Below, one piece after another: positions 1 through 9,343 of a stretch of DNA of 64,000 nt. The DNA comes from an uncultured Prevotellaceae bacterium (GTDB taxonomy: Bacteria > Bacteroidota > Bacteroidia > Bacteroidales > Bacteroidaceae), in contig CASGAM010000029.1 in assembly GCA_949299545.1 (NCBI GenBank), positions 62,001-126,000 on the forward strand, written 5' to 3'. Made by a program: the position numbers and the translations under genes. Under the pieces are notes generated by a model. That model was given only the letters and a program-made list of their open reading frames with translations, made no database searches and was not told where the DNA came from. Position 1 is the stretch's first letter. Each line of letters begins with the position of its first letter.

Positions 1-1892
1 AGGGGCGTTACCGTTATGCCACGGGTGGTGTCGGTAACGGGGAAATGTTCAGACAGCCATATACGCAGATGCTCAGCATGGCGACCAATGTGACTACTGA
101 CAACGAAAGTAACCTTTACCCGTCGCCGAACCTTAACGAAACATGCTGTGCTTACAATTTGGCCAAACTGACCAAAGATCTTAACTGTTATAATCCAGAC
201 GACGCCCGCTACATGGATTATTATGAGCGGGTGCTTTATAATCAGATTGTCGGCTCTTTGCATCCGAGCCATTACATGACAACTTACCAATATGCTGTCG
301 GACTTAATGCTTCAAAGCCGTGGGGCAACGAAACACCTCAGTCGACCTGTTGTGGGGGAACGGGTTCTGAGAATCACGTCAAATACCAGGAAGCGGCCTA
401 TTTCGTTTCTGATACATCTGTTTGGGTCGCTCTTTATATGCCCACGGAGGCACGATGGGATAGCAAACGTGTTACTATCCGTCAGGATTGCCGCTGGCCG
501 GCAGAACATAGCGTCATCCGTATCACCGAGGGCAAAGCACGTTTTGCCATGAAGCTGAGGGTGCCATATTGGGCAACCGGCGGGTTTAGTGTGACGCTGA
601 ATGGGAAACCTGTTGCTGCTGTTTTCCAGCCGGGGACTTATGTTACCATACCTGCACGCGAATGGACATCGGCCGATGTGGTGGAAGTGTGTATGCCTTT
701 TACTGTACATATTGACTATGCGCCTGATAAAATGGAAACAGCTGCGACGGGTAAAAATGAAACGAAGACGGCTTTTGAACCTATGTGGGCCGGCGCGCTG
801 ATGTACGGCCCTTTGGTCATGGCTGCTACGGGGATTGAAACATGGGAAGAAGCGACTGTTAAGATGTCTTCTGATTTGAGGGACATTCTCCCTGCCGGGC
901 CTAAGGACGGCGTGGGGGCAGATGCAAACCTTTATTCATTGTCATTCAACGGAATGACATTCTTTCCGGATTATTATGTTGACCGCAATGCCACGCATTA
1001 TTTACGGCTCAATCTGTTGGGCGACCTTTCTGCAGCAACCAAAAGAGTGTTGCGTGCAAGAATTGCTGCAACCGCAGCTTATAAGGCCGTCCATTATACG
1101 CCGGTGTCGTTTGACGCATTGACAAAAGCCGTTGCGTCGGCTGCGGAGTTGGTTGAAGCGGCTGCTGTCTCACAAGAAGCGGCTGAGCGGTGCATGTCGG
1201 ATATCGATTGTGCCGTGGATGGACTTGAAGCGGTGGTTATGAACAAGACAGAGCTTGCTGAGGCATTGGCTACCGTAAAAGAACTTGATACGGAGCTTTA
1301 TACTAATGAGAGCTTTGGACGCCTTCAAGCGGAGATGGTCAAATCGGATAGCTTGCTCCTTGCGGAGACGTCGCAGGCAGAATTGGATTATCAGACTTAT
1401 TACTTAGGGCTTCTTGCAGGTGAACTCGTGTTTGCTGCTGAGGTTGACAAAACCGCCCTTGGTGAACTTTTGCAGTTGGCCGCGTCCAGAAAAGCAGCAC
1501 AAGAGGCTTGGCTCGCATTGCCTGTTAAAGTGCCGGAATATGCACCGTGGGCACCGCACGGGTATGCCCGAATGGTGGAACAGTATCATTTGGCACAAAA
1601 CGTTTACAATAATATCGGCATGCGTTACAGCCGTGAACAGACCGAGCGCGCGGAGGCTGCCCTGAAGGCTGCCGTCAATACCATGCGTCCGGGCAATTTA
1701 GCTGAACCGGAAGATCTTGGTACGTTGCTGGAATTAATGGAGAAGGCCCCAAAAAGTGCAGGTTTGCAGAAAACAGCAATATGTTCGGCTATAGAATATG
1801 CCGAAATGGTTGTGAAATATGTAAATGACGGCAGCGGTACGCCGGATATGATAGAGGATGCCGAGAAACGCATCAGGGCGGCAATTGAGTAA
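1..1892 (+). CDS. GH127 beta-L-arabinofuranosidase-like protein, 5' end cut by the window
   Basis: The reading frame is open from base 3 (GRYRYATGGVGNGEMFRQ...), so the start lies outside the window and the ATG at 45 is internal. The visible part carries GH127 (DUF1680) hallmarks: an ETC motif (positions about 150-160) and a paired-Cys motif CCGGTGSENH (about 350-380). In characterised HypBA1 the equivalent Glu and Cys residues bind zinc and supply the Cys nucleophile. The family removes L-arabinofuranose from plant polysaccharides or glycoproteins. A jelly-roll region follows, then a long alpha-helical C-terminus (from about base 1090). One segment of it (about 1230-1440) resembles a FIVAR-type three-helix module, suggesting attachment to glycan or surface. 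It ends at a bidirectional terminator. Confidence 0.85.
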   Translation, partial: GRYRYATGGVGNGEMFRQPYTQMLSMATNVTTDNESNLYPSPNLNETCCAYNLAKLTKDLNCYNPDDARYMDYYERVLYNQIVGSLHPSHYMTTYQYAVGLNASKPWGNETPQSTCCGGTGSENHVKYQEAAYFVSDTSVWVALYMPTEARWDSKRVTIRQDCRWPAEHSVIRITEGKARFAMKLRVPYWATGGFSVTLNGKPVAAVFQPGTYVTIPAREWTSADVVEVCMPFTVHIDYAPDKMETAATGKNETKTAFEPMWAGALMYGPLVMAATGIETWEEATVKMSSDLRDILPAGPKDGVGADANLYSLSFNGMTFFPDYYVDRNATHYLRLNLLGDLSAATKRVLRARIAATAAYKAVHYTPVSFDALTKAVASAAELVEAAAVSQEAAERCMSDIDCAVDGLEAVVMNKTELAEALATVKELDTELYTNESFGRLQAEMVKSDSLLLAETSQAELDYQTYYLGLLAGELVFAAEVDKTALGELLQLAASRKAAQEAWLALPVKVPEYAPWAPHGYARMVEQYHLAQNVYNNIGMRYSREQTERAEAALKAAVNTMRPGNLAEPEDLGTLLELMEKAPKSAGLQKTAICSAIEYAEMVVKYVNDGSGTPDMIEDAEKRIRAAIE

Positions 1893-1944
1893 AGAGTAAG
1901 AGGGTGAATCGCAATTACGACAATCCCTCTTCGTGCATAAGAAA

Positions 1945-1970
1945 GAAGGTGTGCTTTTTGGCACACCTTC
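1945..1970. terminator. Bidirectional intrinsic terminator
   Basis: A 10-bp perfect stem (GAAGGTGTGC at 1945-1954 with GCACACCTTC at 1961-1970) has a 6-nt loop, an A-run before it and a T-rich run after it. It sits between the convergent GH127 gene and yciH and can serve both strands. Confidence 0.85.
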
Positions 1971-1995
1971 TTTTGTTTTTTATGATACGTTGTTT

Positions 1996-2340
1996 TTATT
2001 TGGTATCTTTATACCCTTCGTCTTTCAGCAGTTGGATAACGCGCTCGCGCCATTCTCCCTGAATCAGAATCTCGCCGTCTTTGACAGCGCCTCCCGTACC
2101 GCATTTCGTTTTGAGTTGCTTACCTAATGCCTTGAGGTCTGTTTCCGTTCCGATAAAGCCTTTTATGACTGTTACGACTTTCCCGCCGCGGTTCTTGCGT
2201 TCTATCGTCACACGCAACCGTTGTGCGGATGGGAGCAGGGTGGGCGTCTCAGGCTCTTCTTCGTTTTCATATACAAAATCAGGGTTGGTGGAATACACCA
2301 TCCCCAATCTTGATTTCCAGTCGTTGTCTTTCTGTTTCAT
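1996..2340 (-). CDS. yciH: SUI1/YciH-family translation factor
   Basis: A 114-aa protein with the SUI1 (eIF1-like) fold at residues about 40-114. The stretch around RKNRGGKVVTVIKGF, the KTKCGTGG loop and the C-terminal QGEWRERVIQLL are typical of bacterial YciH/eIF1 proteins, which bind the small ribosomal subunit and influence start-codon fidelity. The N-terminal 35 residues are acidic and probably disordered. Its ATG (2340-2338) shares one base with the TGA stop of ettA (TGATG overlap), implying translational coupling. Two translation factors are thus made from one transcript. Length is normal for the family. Confidence 0.88.
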   Translation of the reverse strand: MKQKDNDWKSRLGMVYSTNPDFVYENEEEPETPTLLPSAQRLRVTIERKNRGGKVVTVIKGFIGTETDLKALGKQLKTKCGTGGAVKDGEILIQGEWRERVIQLLKDEGYKDTK

Positions 2341-4037
2341 CAGTCTTCCATCAGTTTGCGGTAGCGGATGCGCTTAGGCTCTTCCAAGCCCAAACGTTTC
2401 ATCTTGTGGCTTTCATAATCGGAGTAGCTGCCTTCGTAGAAATAAACATTACCATCACCTTCAAAAGCCAAAATATGCGTACAGATGCGGTCTAAGAACC
2501 AGCGGTCGTGACTGATGACAACTGCACAACCGGCAAATGCCTCAAGGCCTTCTTCCAACGCGCGCAGTGTGTTGACATCAATGTCGTTTGTCGGTTCGTC
2601 CAATAACAGCACGTTGCCTTCTTCTTTCAACGCCATGGCCAAATGTAAGCGGTTGCGTTCGCCGCCGGAGAGTACACCGCATTTCTTTTCCTGGTCGCCG
2701 CCCGAAAAGTTGAAACGGCTCAGATAAGCACGTACGTTTACATCACGGTTACCCATGCGGATGAGTTCGTTGCCGCCACTGATGACCTCATAAACGCTTT
2801 TTTCGGGAAGTATGTCTTTATGATTCTGGTCGACATAGGCTAATTTTACGGTTTCGCCGACTTCAAAGGTACCTGCATCAGGCGTTTCCAATCCCATAAT
2901 CAGTCGGAAAAGAGTCGTTTTTCCTGCACCGTTTGGTCCGATGACACCTACAATACCATTGGGCGGCAGTGTGAAATTGAGGTCGTTGAACAGTACTTTC
3001 TCATCAAATGCCTTTTTAACATGCAGGGCTTCGATGACCTTGTTGCCCAGACGAGGTCCATTGGGAATATATATTTCCAGCTTTTCCTCTTTCTCCTTTT
3101 GGTCTTCGTTCAGTAATTTGTCGTATGAGTTCAGACGTGCTTTTCCTTTTGCCTGACGTGCTTTAGGGGCCATGCGTACCCATTCTAACTCACGTTCGAG
3201 CGTCTTGCGGCGTTTGCTGGCCACTTTTTCTTCCAGTTCCATGCGTTTTGTTTTCTGTTCCAGCCACGATGAGTAGTTGCCTTTCCATGGAATACCTTCG
3301 CCGCGGTCTAGTTCCAGTATCCATCCGGCTACGTCATCCAGGAAATAACGGTCGTGAGTGACAGCGATGACCGTTCCTTCATACTGGTTGAGATGTTGTT
3401 CCAACCAGTCGATGCTTTCTGCATCCAAGTGGTTGGTCGGCTCGTCCAAAAGTAGCACGTCCGGCTTTTGTAACAGCAGGCGGCAAAGTGCCACGCGGCG
3501 CCGTTCACCGCCCGAAAGCTTTTCAACGGATTGCTCGGCCGGCGGGCATCGCAAGGCATCCATCGCTCGTTCCAATTTGCTGTCCAGATTCCATGCATCT
3601 GTGCTGTCAATAATGTCCTGTAGTTCTCCTTGTCGTACAAAGAGACTGTTCATCTTGTCTTCATCTTCGTAGTATTCCGGAAGGCCGAATTTTTGGTTGA
3701 TTTCTTCATATTCTTTCAGTGCGTCCACAATGGGCTGCACACCTTCCATGACCACTTCTTTTACTGTTTTTGATGGGTCGAGTTGCGGATCCTGAGGAAG
3801 GTAGCCTACGGAATATCCGGGCGAGAATACCACCTCTCCCTGGTAGTTTTGGTCGAGTCCCGCAATGATTTTCATGAGTGTTGATTTTCCGGCGCCGTTG
3901 AGACCGATAATACCGATTTTGGCTCCGTAAAAGAAACTCAGATAAATGTTCTTTAGGATTTGTTTGTTGGTTTGTTGTATGGTCTTGCTGACGCCGACCA
4001 TTGAGAAAATAATCTTTTTGTCGTCTGTAGTTGCCAT
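2340..4037 (-). CDS. ettA: Energy-dependent translational throttle protein EttA (ABC-F ATPase)
   Basis: This 565-aa protein contains two ABC ATPase domains and no membrane segments, the ABC-F pattern. The first Walker A is GLNGAGKST at residues 45-53, with LSGGERRR and DEPTNHLDAESIDWLE following. The second domain has GPNGAGKTT, LSGGERNR and DEPTNDIDVNTLRALEE. The arm and linker between them are present. EttA binds the ribosomal E site and gates entry into elongation according to the ATP/ADP ratio. The gene is first in a two-gene operon with yciH. A TATCTTTG -7 box lies about 40 bp upstream on the minus strand. Confidence 0.95.
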   Translation of the reverse strand: MATTDDKKIIFSMVGVSKTIQQTNKQILKNIYLSFFYGAKIGIIGLNGAGKSTLMKIIAGLDQNYQGEVVFSPGYSVGYLPQDPQLDPSKTVKEVVMEGVQPIVDALKEYEEINQKFGLPEYYEDEDKMNSLFVRQGELQDIIDSTDAWNLDSKLERAMDALRCPPAEQSVEKLSGGERRRVALCRLLLQKPDVLLLDEPTNHLDAESIDWLEQHLNQYEGTVIAVTHDRYFLDDVAGWILELDRGEGIPWKGNYSSWLEQKTKRMELEEKVASKRRKTLERELEWVRMAPKARQAKGKARLNSYDKLLNEDQKEKEEKLEIYIPNGPRLGNKVIEALHVKKAFDEKVLFNDLNFTLPPNGIVGVIGPNGAGKTTLFRLIMGLETPDAGTFEVGETVKLAYVDQNHKDILPEKSVYEVISGGNELIRMGNRDVNVRAYLSRFNFSGGDQEKKCGVLSGGERNRLHLAMALKEEGNVLLLDEPTNDIDVNTLRALEEGLEAFAGCAVVISHDRWFLDRICTHILAFEGDGNVYFYEGSYSDYESHKMKRLGLEEPKRIRYRKLMED

Positions 4038-4076
4038 AAATATTAAGTATTAATTTCTACTTTCCTATGAGTGGTG

Positions 4077-4084
4077 CAAAGATA
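4077..4084 (-). promoter_or_regulatory. Bacteroidota -7 promoter box for ettA-yciH
   Basis: Read on the minus strand this is TATCTTTG, matching TAnnTTTG, 40 bp upstream of the ettA start. No good -33 TTTG is visible at the expected distance. The rest of 4038-4334 shows no gene or other structure I can support. Confidence 0.55.
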
Positions 4085-4334
4085 GTTGAATTTATGAACT
4101 TGTCGGCTCTTTTTGCCGTATATTTTTAGAATTGTCCGTTTTGCATTGTCGTCATATTCAACCGTCATCCGGCTTTTGACTTTCGGACTTGGAAATAAAG
4201 ATTTTCTTAAGTGTTTGTTTGGGTATAGGCTTTTGGATTATGTAAGGAGGCCTTTTTTATAAATCAGAGATGATCTTCTTGCTGCTTGGTATAAATATAA
4301 GGATTATTAAGATTTTGGATAGTAATTAAAATAA

Positions 4335-4369
4335 AGCGGAGTTGTGTCTGTGTCTGACACAACTCCGCT
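4335..4369 (-). terminator. Strong intrinsic terminator after the GH35 gene
   Basis: A 14-bp perfect stem (4335-4348 with 4356-4369) with a 7-nt loop is followed, on the minus strand, by a T-rich run (complement of 4321-4334). It lies about 40 bp beyond the stop of the beta-galactosidase gene. Confidence 0.85.
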
Positions 4370-4376
4370 TGTGTAT

Positions 4377-4396
4377 GGCTACATGTGGATGTAGCC
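4377..4396. terminator. Second hairpin immediately before the main terminator
   Basis: A 7-bp stem GGCTACA (4377-4383) and TGTAGCC (4390-4396) with a 6-nt loop. It lies between the beta-galactosidase stop and the stronger hairpin at 4335-4369. It lacks its own T-run on the minus strand, so it is probably an auxiliary 3'-end structure. Confidence 0.45.
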
Positions 4397-4407
4397 TTTG
4401 TTTTTTA

Positions 4408-6771
4408 TTAGAACTTAAATGGCGACGTCTTCACATAAATCTTATATGATTTGATACTTTCCGGTGCGCCTTGTTCCACGCGTGGCAGATACTGGAATCC
4501 GCCTAATGTCTGAACCTCGCCCAAATCGATGACGATATGATGTGGGAACTGTATTCCTTGATTGGTACTCCAGTAAGTTGATTCCTGAAGGTCGAATATC
4601 TTGTCGGCGGTTTTGTTTCCGGTTGTGATGTCCTCATCGTCTGCGTATGCTACAGTCCATGGTTCACGACTGATGCGTTGTCCTTTGTCATTGAGCATGT
4701 ACCATTCTGCAATGCAGGCATATTCGCGGTCGTTGTGTGAGTTCAAGGCTTCGATACATACATATCGTCCCGTGACAGGCTTGTCGAATTTTATTTCTTG
4801 CCAGCCGTTTCCAGGTGCAAATTCTCCGACCTTTGTAGCTTGTTCGCCTGTGAGATCCAGTTTCTGTCCGTCTTTGCGGTGGATGTTTTGTGCGTCAACG
4901 TTCAATTTGTCGATAATAGGTTTGGTCAAGCCTTCAACAGTTGTTTCTTCCGGACCGAGAATGTCTTGTACAATGATTTCATTCTCACCTTTTTTCAACC
5001 AGCATCCCGGCATGTAGAGCGTTTGTTGGGGACCGATTTTCCAGAAACGGCCGATGGCATGTCCATTGACGTAAACTTGTCCTTTGCCCCAAGTCTCTAA
5101 ATTGAGGAATGTGTCGCCCGTTTTTTTCAGATTAAAAGTTGCACGGTAGCAGCCGCGTACTTTCTGATTGGTCAATGGGACATACTTCATGTCTTTTTGA
5201 GCCTGATAGCTGTCGCTGAGGTTGTAAATCTTCCAGTCTTTAAGGTTGATGTTGACTTGGCTGCCGTTTTCCATGACATAGCTTAGTTCAACTTTCTCCG
5301 TAATACCTTTGAAATCCTTGATGGCGCGCCCGAAGTTGATACGTCCCATGGCTTCAACGAGGATGTCAATGCGGTCGCCTTTTTTGAGAGCCGGCATGAG
5401 CAATGTTTTTTCATAGTTGCGTCGGTCAAGTGTTCCGATGTGTTTGCCGTTGACAAATATCTGTGCGAAGTCGTGTGCGTCGGTTACTTTCATGATACTT
5501 TGTGTGGGAATCTCAGGTGCCGTAGTGCTGTAAAGAATCGAGCCCCATCCTTGGTCCAAGGCTTCCATTGTCTGAATGTCCATGGAGGATTTCGGTTCTG
5601 GCAGATTGTCGAACAACGGCGCTACTTCCGTGAAGGTGATTGCCGGTATGTTGATGACCGGATAGGCTTTGGGGATGGATGGCAATTTCTTGTCGCTGTA
5701 GCCCGCAAGCATTTCACGCAGTTCCATGTATTTCGGTGTAACTTGTCCTGCTTCGTTAATGGGCGCGTCATAATCGTATGAAGTCACGTCGGGTGAGAAA
5801 CCAGGACTGTTGGCTCCAGCCCAATGTCCCCAGCTGGTTCCGCCGTGGGTCATGTATAATGAGAAAGAGATACCTTTGTCGAGCATTTCTTTCAGTCCGC
5901 CGACCATTTCCTTGCTACCGCGGGTTTCATGGCGGCCGCCCCATTTGTCAAACCAACCGCTCCAGAACTCAGAACACATCTTCGGTGAGTTTGGACGCAG
6001 TTCATTCAGTTTCTTAAATTCGTTGTCGATGTTGGCACCTGTACCGAAATTCATGGTCCACACCAAATCATCGAGCCCGTTTTTAGTGAAGTTGGAACTC
6101 CAGTCGCATTGGAAAAGAGTCACTTTGTCGAAACCGGCTTCGCGGATGATGTCGCGGATGGCAGACACATACGGTTTGTCCTCGCCGTATGACCCGTATT
6201 CGTTTTCCACCTGCACCATCATAATGGGACCGCCGTTTTCTATGGTAAGGTCCTTGATTTCTTCGCCAAGCCGTTTGGCAAATATGCGGTAACGCTCCAT
6301 GAAGTATGGATCTTGCTCTCTCAACCGGATGTCTTTTTTCTTGAGTAACCACCAAGGCAGGCCGCCCATTTCCCATTCAGCACAAACGTATGGACCGGGA
6401 CGCACAATGACATACATGCCGTTCTTTTGGGCAAGGCGGATGAATTCGGCAACATCGTTATTGCCGGTGAAATCGAATTTACCTTCTTCCTGCTCGTGGA
6501 TGTTCCAAAAAACGTAGAGACAAAGGGTGTTCATTCCCAGTGCCTTGCACATCTTGATACGGTGTTCCCAATAGGGACGCGGAATACGTGGATAGTGGAC
6601 TTCGGCTGCTTTTACGATAAAAGGTTTGCCATTGAGAAGGAATGTTTTGTTTCCTACTTCAAAAGTTTCGATTTTTTTTGCTGACGTTTCAGCCGGGACT
6701 GATACGAACAGTCCTGCCGAAAGCATAGACAGCGCCAAAACTTTGCCTAAGCTTTTGTTTAAATTCATCAT
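4408..6771 (-). CDS. Secreted GH35 beta-galactosidase with C-terminal discoidin-like domain
   Basis: This 787-aa enzyme has an N-terminal signal peptide (cleavage near residue 31, after AETSA). The GH35 TIM barrel spans about residues 35-360. It includes the VQVENEYG motif, where Glu-191 is the probable acid/base, and SEFWSGWFD, where Glu-268 is the probable nucleophile. Galactose-binding beta-sandwich regions follow (about 430-620). A C-terminal F5/8-type (discoidin-like) region runs from about 650 to 787. The family hydrolyses terminal beta-D-galactose. With GH127 and PL11 also in this window, pectin side chains or arabinogalactan are plausible substrates, but that is inference. It is flanked by strong terminators and transcribed alone. 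Confidence 0.9.
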   Translation of the reverse strand: MMNLNKSLGKVLALSMLSAGLFVSVPAETSAKKIETFEVGNKTFLLNGKPFIVKAAEVHYPRIPRPYWEHRIKMCKALGMNTLCLYVFWNIHEQEEGKFDFTGNNDVAEFIRLAQKNGMYVIVRPGPYVCAEWEMGGLPWWLLKKKDIRLREQDPYFMERYRIFAKRLGEEIKDLTIENGGPIMMVQVENEYGSYGEDKPYVSAIRDIIREAGFDKVTLFQCDWSSNFTKNGLDDLVWTMNFGTGANIDNEFKKLNELRPNSPKMCSEFWSGWFDKWGGRHETRGSKEMVGGLKEMLDKGISFSLYMTHGGTSWGHWAGANSPGFSPDVTSYDYDAPINEAGQVTPKYMELREMLAGYSDKKLPSIPKAYPVINIPAITFTEVAPLFDNLPEPKSSMDIQTMEALDQGWGSILYSTTAPEIPTQSIMKVTDAHDFAQIFVNGKHIGTLDRRNYEKTLLMPALKKGDRIDILVEAMGRINFGRAIKDFKGITEKVELSYVMENGSQVNINLKDWKIYNLSDSYQAQKDMKYVPLTNQKVRGCYRATFNLKKTGDTFLNLETWGKGQVYVNGHAIGRFWKIGPQQTLYMPGCWLKKGENEIIVQDILGPEETTVEGLTKPIIDKLNVDAQNIHRKDGQKLDLTGEQATKVGEFAPGNGWQEIKFDKPVTGRYVCIEALNSHNDREYACIAEWYMLNDKGQRISREPWTVAYADDEDITTGNKTADKIFDLQESTYWSTNQGIQFPHHIVIDLGEVQTLGGFQYLPRVEQGAPESIKSYKIYVKTSPFKF

Positions 6772-6821
6772 TTAGTAGTTTAAGAGTTTAAAAATGTTTT
6801 TCATTAATTGGTTTCTAAGGC

Positions 6822-6853
6822 CAAAAATACGACAGATATTTTTCATATACAAG
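6822..6853 (-). promoter_or_regulatory. Promoter of the GH35 gene
   Basis: On the minus strand a CTTG (6853-6850) is followed after 20 bp by TATTTTTG (6829-6822), a good match to the Bacteroidota -33/-7 pattern, about 50 bp before the start codon. Confidence 0.6.
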
Positions 6854-6901
6854 TCTTCGGCTGAAAAAGGCAAATAAAGTTAGATTTACCTGTCTTTTTC
6901 G

Positions 6902-6932
6902 TTGACGGGCTGGATAAAAAACTGTATCTTTG
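6902..6932 (+). promoter_or_regulatory. Promoter of aspS
   Basis: TTG at 6902-6904, 20 bp, then TATCTTTG at 6925-6932, an excellent Bacteroidota promoter match about 30 bp before the aspS ATG at 6964. Confidence 0.75.
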
Positions 6933-6963
6933 CATGAAATTTTAAAAAACGCTTTATCAAAAT

Positions 6964-8724
6964 ATGTTCAGAACAAACACTTGTGGAGAATTGAGACTCA
7001 CAAACCTCGGCCAAACTGTCACATTGGCCGGATGGGTGCAACGTACCCGTAAAATGGGCGGAATGACTTTTGTGGATGTCCGCGATCGCTATGGCTTGAC
7101 ACAGTTGGTGTTTAATGAGGAAATTGATGCTGAACTTTGTGCGCAAGCCAACAAACTCGGGCGTGAGTATGTTATTCAGGTAACAGGAACCGTTAGTGAA
7201 CGTGAAAGTAAGAATAAAAATTTGCCTACGGGTGATATAGAAATCATTGTGTCATGCCTGAAAGTGCTTAATACATCGAAAACACCTCCTTTCACCATTG
7301 AGGATAATAGCGACGGCGGTGATGATATTCGTATGAAGTACCGTTATTTGGATTTACGACGTACGCCTGTAAGGCAGAATCTGGAGCTACGCCATCGCAT
7401 GACCATGGAAGTCCGCCGTTATCTTGACAGCAAAGGTTTCCTTGAAATAGAAACGCCGATGCTGGTGGGCTCAACGCCGGAAGGCGCGCGCGATTTTGTA
7501 GTCCCGTCACGCATGAATCCCGGACAGTTCTATGCATTGCCCCAAAGCCCGCAGACATTGAAGCAGTTATTGATGGTTTCCGGTATGGACCGATACTTCC
7601 AGATAGTGAAATGTTTCCGTGATGAGGATTTACGTGCAGACCGTCAGCCTGAATTTACGCAGATAGACTGCGAAATGAGCTTTGTGGAACAGGAGGATGT
7701 CATTACCACTTTTGAGGGTATGGCCAAACACTTGTTTAAAGAGTTACGCGGCGTGGAACTGACAGAACCCTTCCAGCGCATGCCTTGGTCAGAAGCAATG
7801 AAGTATTATGGTAGCGATAAGCCCGATTTGCGTTTCGACATGAAGTTTGTCGAGTTGATGGATGTCCTGAAAGGTTATGGCTTCTCAGTGTTTGACAATG
7901 CGGCATACATAGGTGGTATATGTGCGAAAGGTGCTGCCGTTTATACGCGTAAACAGTTGGATCAGCTGACGGATTTTGTCAAACGTCCTCAAATAGGTGC
8001 AAAGGGAATGGTTTATGCCCGTATTGAGGCCGACGGCAATGTTAAGTCAAGTGTTGATAAATTCTATTCACAAGACGTGTTGCAACAGATGAAAGCCGCC
8101 TTTAATGCAGAGCCGGGAGATTTGATATTGATTCTTAGTGGTGATGACGCAATGAAAACGCGTAAACAGTTATGTGAGTTGCGTTTGGAGATGGGTAACC
8201 AGCTGGGATTGCGCGACAAGAACAAATTCGCATGTTTATGGGTTGTTGACTTCCCGATGTTTGAGTGGAGTGAGGAAGAAGGCCGTCTCATGGCGATGCA
8301 CCATCCGTTTACCCATCCTAAGGATGAAGATATCCCATTGTTAGATACCAATCCGGAGGCAGTCCGGGCAGATGCTTATGACATGGTTGTAAACGGAGTC
8401 GAGGTCGGTGGCGGTTCCATCCGTATTCATGATTCGCAGTTACAAGCCAAAATGTTCGAGATTTTGGGCTTTACTCCCGAAAGGGCTCAGGAACAGTTCG
8501 GTTTCTTGATGAATGCATTTCAGTATGGTGCGCCTCCTCATGGTGGTTTGGCTTACGGTCTTGACCGGTGGGTTTCTTTGTTTGCCGGTCTGGATTCCAT
8601 ACGCGATTGCATTGCTTTCCCGAAAAACAATAGCGGGCGTGATGTGATGCTCGATGCGCCATCAGTTCTTGAGCAAAAGCAGTTGGACGAGTTGAATCTG
8701 ATAGTCAATATAAAAGAAGGATAA
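6964..8724 (+). CDS. aspS: Aspartyl-tRNA synthetase
   Basis: This 586-aa class IIb synthetase charges tRNA-Asp in the cytoplasm. Order of domains: N-terminal OB-fold anticodon-binding domain (residues about 1-105, with [19 protein letters not shown]), then the catalytic core with motif 2 ([18 protein letters not shown]) and motif 3 ([16 protein letters not shown]). The bacterial GAD insertion lies between motifs 2 and 3. Length equals the bacterial norm, so it is of the long bacterial type. It is single-gene, with a promoter just upstream and a strong terminator just downstream. Confidence 0.97.
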   Translation: MFRTNTCGELRLTNLGQTVTLAGWVQRTRKMGGMTFVDVRDRYGLTQLVFNEEIDAELCAQANKLGREYVIQVTGTVSERESKNKNLPTGDIEIIVSCLKVLNTSKTPPFTIEDNSDGGDDIRMKYRYLDLRRTPVRQNLELRHRMTMEVRRYLDSKGFLEIETPMLVGSTPEGARDFVVPSRMNPGQFYALPQSPQTLKQLLMVSGMDRYFQIVKCFRDEDLRADRQPEFTQIDCEMSFVEQEDVITTFEGMAKHLFKELRGVELTEPFQRMPWSEAMKYYGSDKPDLRFDMKFVELMDVLKGYGFSVFDNAAYIGGICAKGAAVYTRKQLDQLTDFVKRPQIGAKGMVYARIEADGNVKSSVDKFYSQDVLQQMKAAFNAEPGDLILILSGDDAMKTRKQLCELRLEMGNQLGLRDKNKFACLWVVDFPMFEWSEEEGRLMAMHHPFTHPKDEDIPLLDTNPEAVRADAYDMVVNGVEVGGGSIRIHDSQLQAKMFEILGFTPERAQEQFGFLMNAFQYGAPPHGGLAYGLDRWVSLFAGLDSIRDCIAFPKNNSGRDVMLDAPSVLEQKQLDELNLIVNIKEG

Positions 8725-8730
8725 AAATAG

Positions 8731-8763
8731 AATAGGAGTGAATTTGTGACATTCACTCCTATT
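8731..8763 (+). terminator. Intrinsic terminator of aspS
   Basis: A 13-bp perfect stem (8731-8743 with 8751-8763), 7-nt loop, then a T-run to 8768, starting 6 bp after the aspS stop codon. Confidence 0.9.
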
Positions 8764-8858
8764 TTTTTGTAGGAAATAGAAAATCTTATGCGTTATGAAC
8801 TTTTATATTTAACTTCTTCTCTTCATTCCTCTACAGAAAAACAGATAAAAGAATGTTT

Positions 8859-8880
8859 ATTGGCAGACATGTCTGCCAAT
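8859..8880. repeat. 22-bp perfect palindrome in the aspS-flavodoxin intergenic region
   Basis: The left half ATTGGCAGACA (8859-8869) is followed without spacer by its exact reverse complement (8870-8880). There is no adjacent T-run, so it is not an ordinary terminator. It could be a dimeric-protein operator or a cruciform-forming site. It lies inside a 619-bp stretch (8725-9343) without a convincing gene. Confidence 0.75.
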
Positions 8881-8996
8881 GCTCATTATTTCAAAGAAAA
8901 AGTTTTGCTTTAGTTATTCATGTAAACGTTTATAAGTCTGAGGGTTACGGATGAGTGCTTATGCTGTTTTTACATTCAACGTTCTTGGCTGAAAAT

Positions 8997-9098
8997 ACAA
9001 GCGGTCGCAGCAAAATTTACAAGCGGTCGCAGCAAAATTTACAAGCGGTCGCAGCAAAATTTATAAGCGGTCGCAGCAAAAATTGCGACCTGTCGCTT
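8997..9098. repeat. Tandem 22-nt repeat, four units, copy A of a dispersed intergenic family
   Basis: Units run 8997-9018, 9019-9040, 9041-9062 and 9063-9084. The core is AAGCGGTCGCAGCAAAATTT; the fourth unit differs by two or three bases. The array ends in GCGACCTGTCGC (9085-9096). Reverse-complemented, the same words (GCGACCGCTTG, TTTTG(C/T)TGCGACCGC, GCGACCTGTCGC) recur in the intergenic regions at 35.5 kb and 55.2 kb. There are no spacers, so it is not a CRISPR array. An imperfect hairpin (AAATGTTTA near 9185 with TAAACATTT near 9220) lies further on; the rest of 9100-9343 shows nothing supportable. Confidence 0.85.
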
Positions 9099-9343
9099 TG
9101 AATACATGTTATTTCGGTTCGGATGTGAAGATTCGTGAGAAACGTTTAGTAACGATACCCTTTGTTTGTAATGTGCAGACTCATAAATGTTTAGTGATGA
9201 GAATGTGAAGTTCTCTTATTAAACATTTGCTGAACTTGTTATGAAACGCTTTTACCTGTCCGTTATCCGTGAGAGTTTACATGAGGTACGGAAATGTGAT
9301 GACTACCATCTTTTATTGAGAATATCCTTTTTCCGAACTTACA

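Noticed and set aside
8788..8913. 41-aa frame after aspS
   Set aside because: No promoter or recognisable feature, and it runs through the 22-bp palindrome, whose symmetry is better explained at DNA level.
8997..9098. Possible CRISPR array
   Set aside because: The 22-nt units abut with no spacers and no cas genes are in the window.
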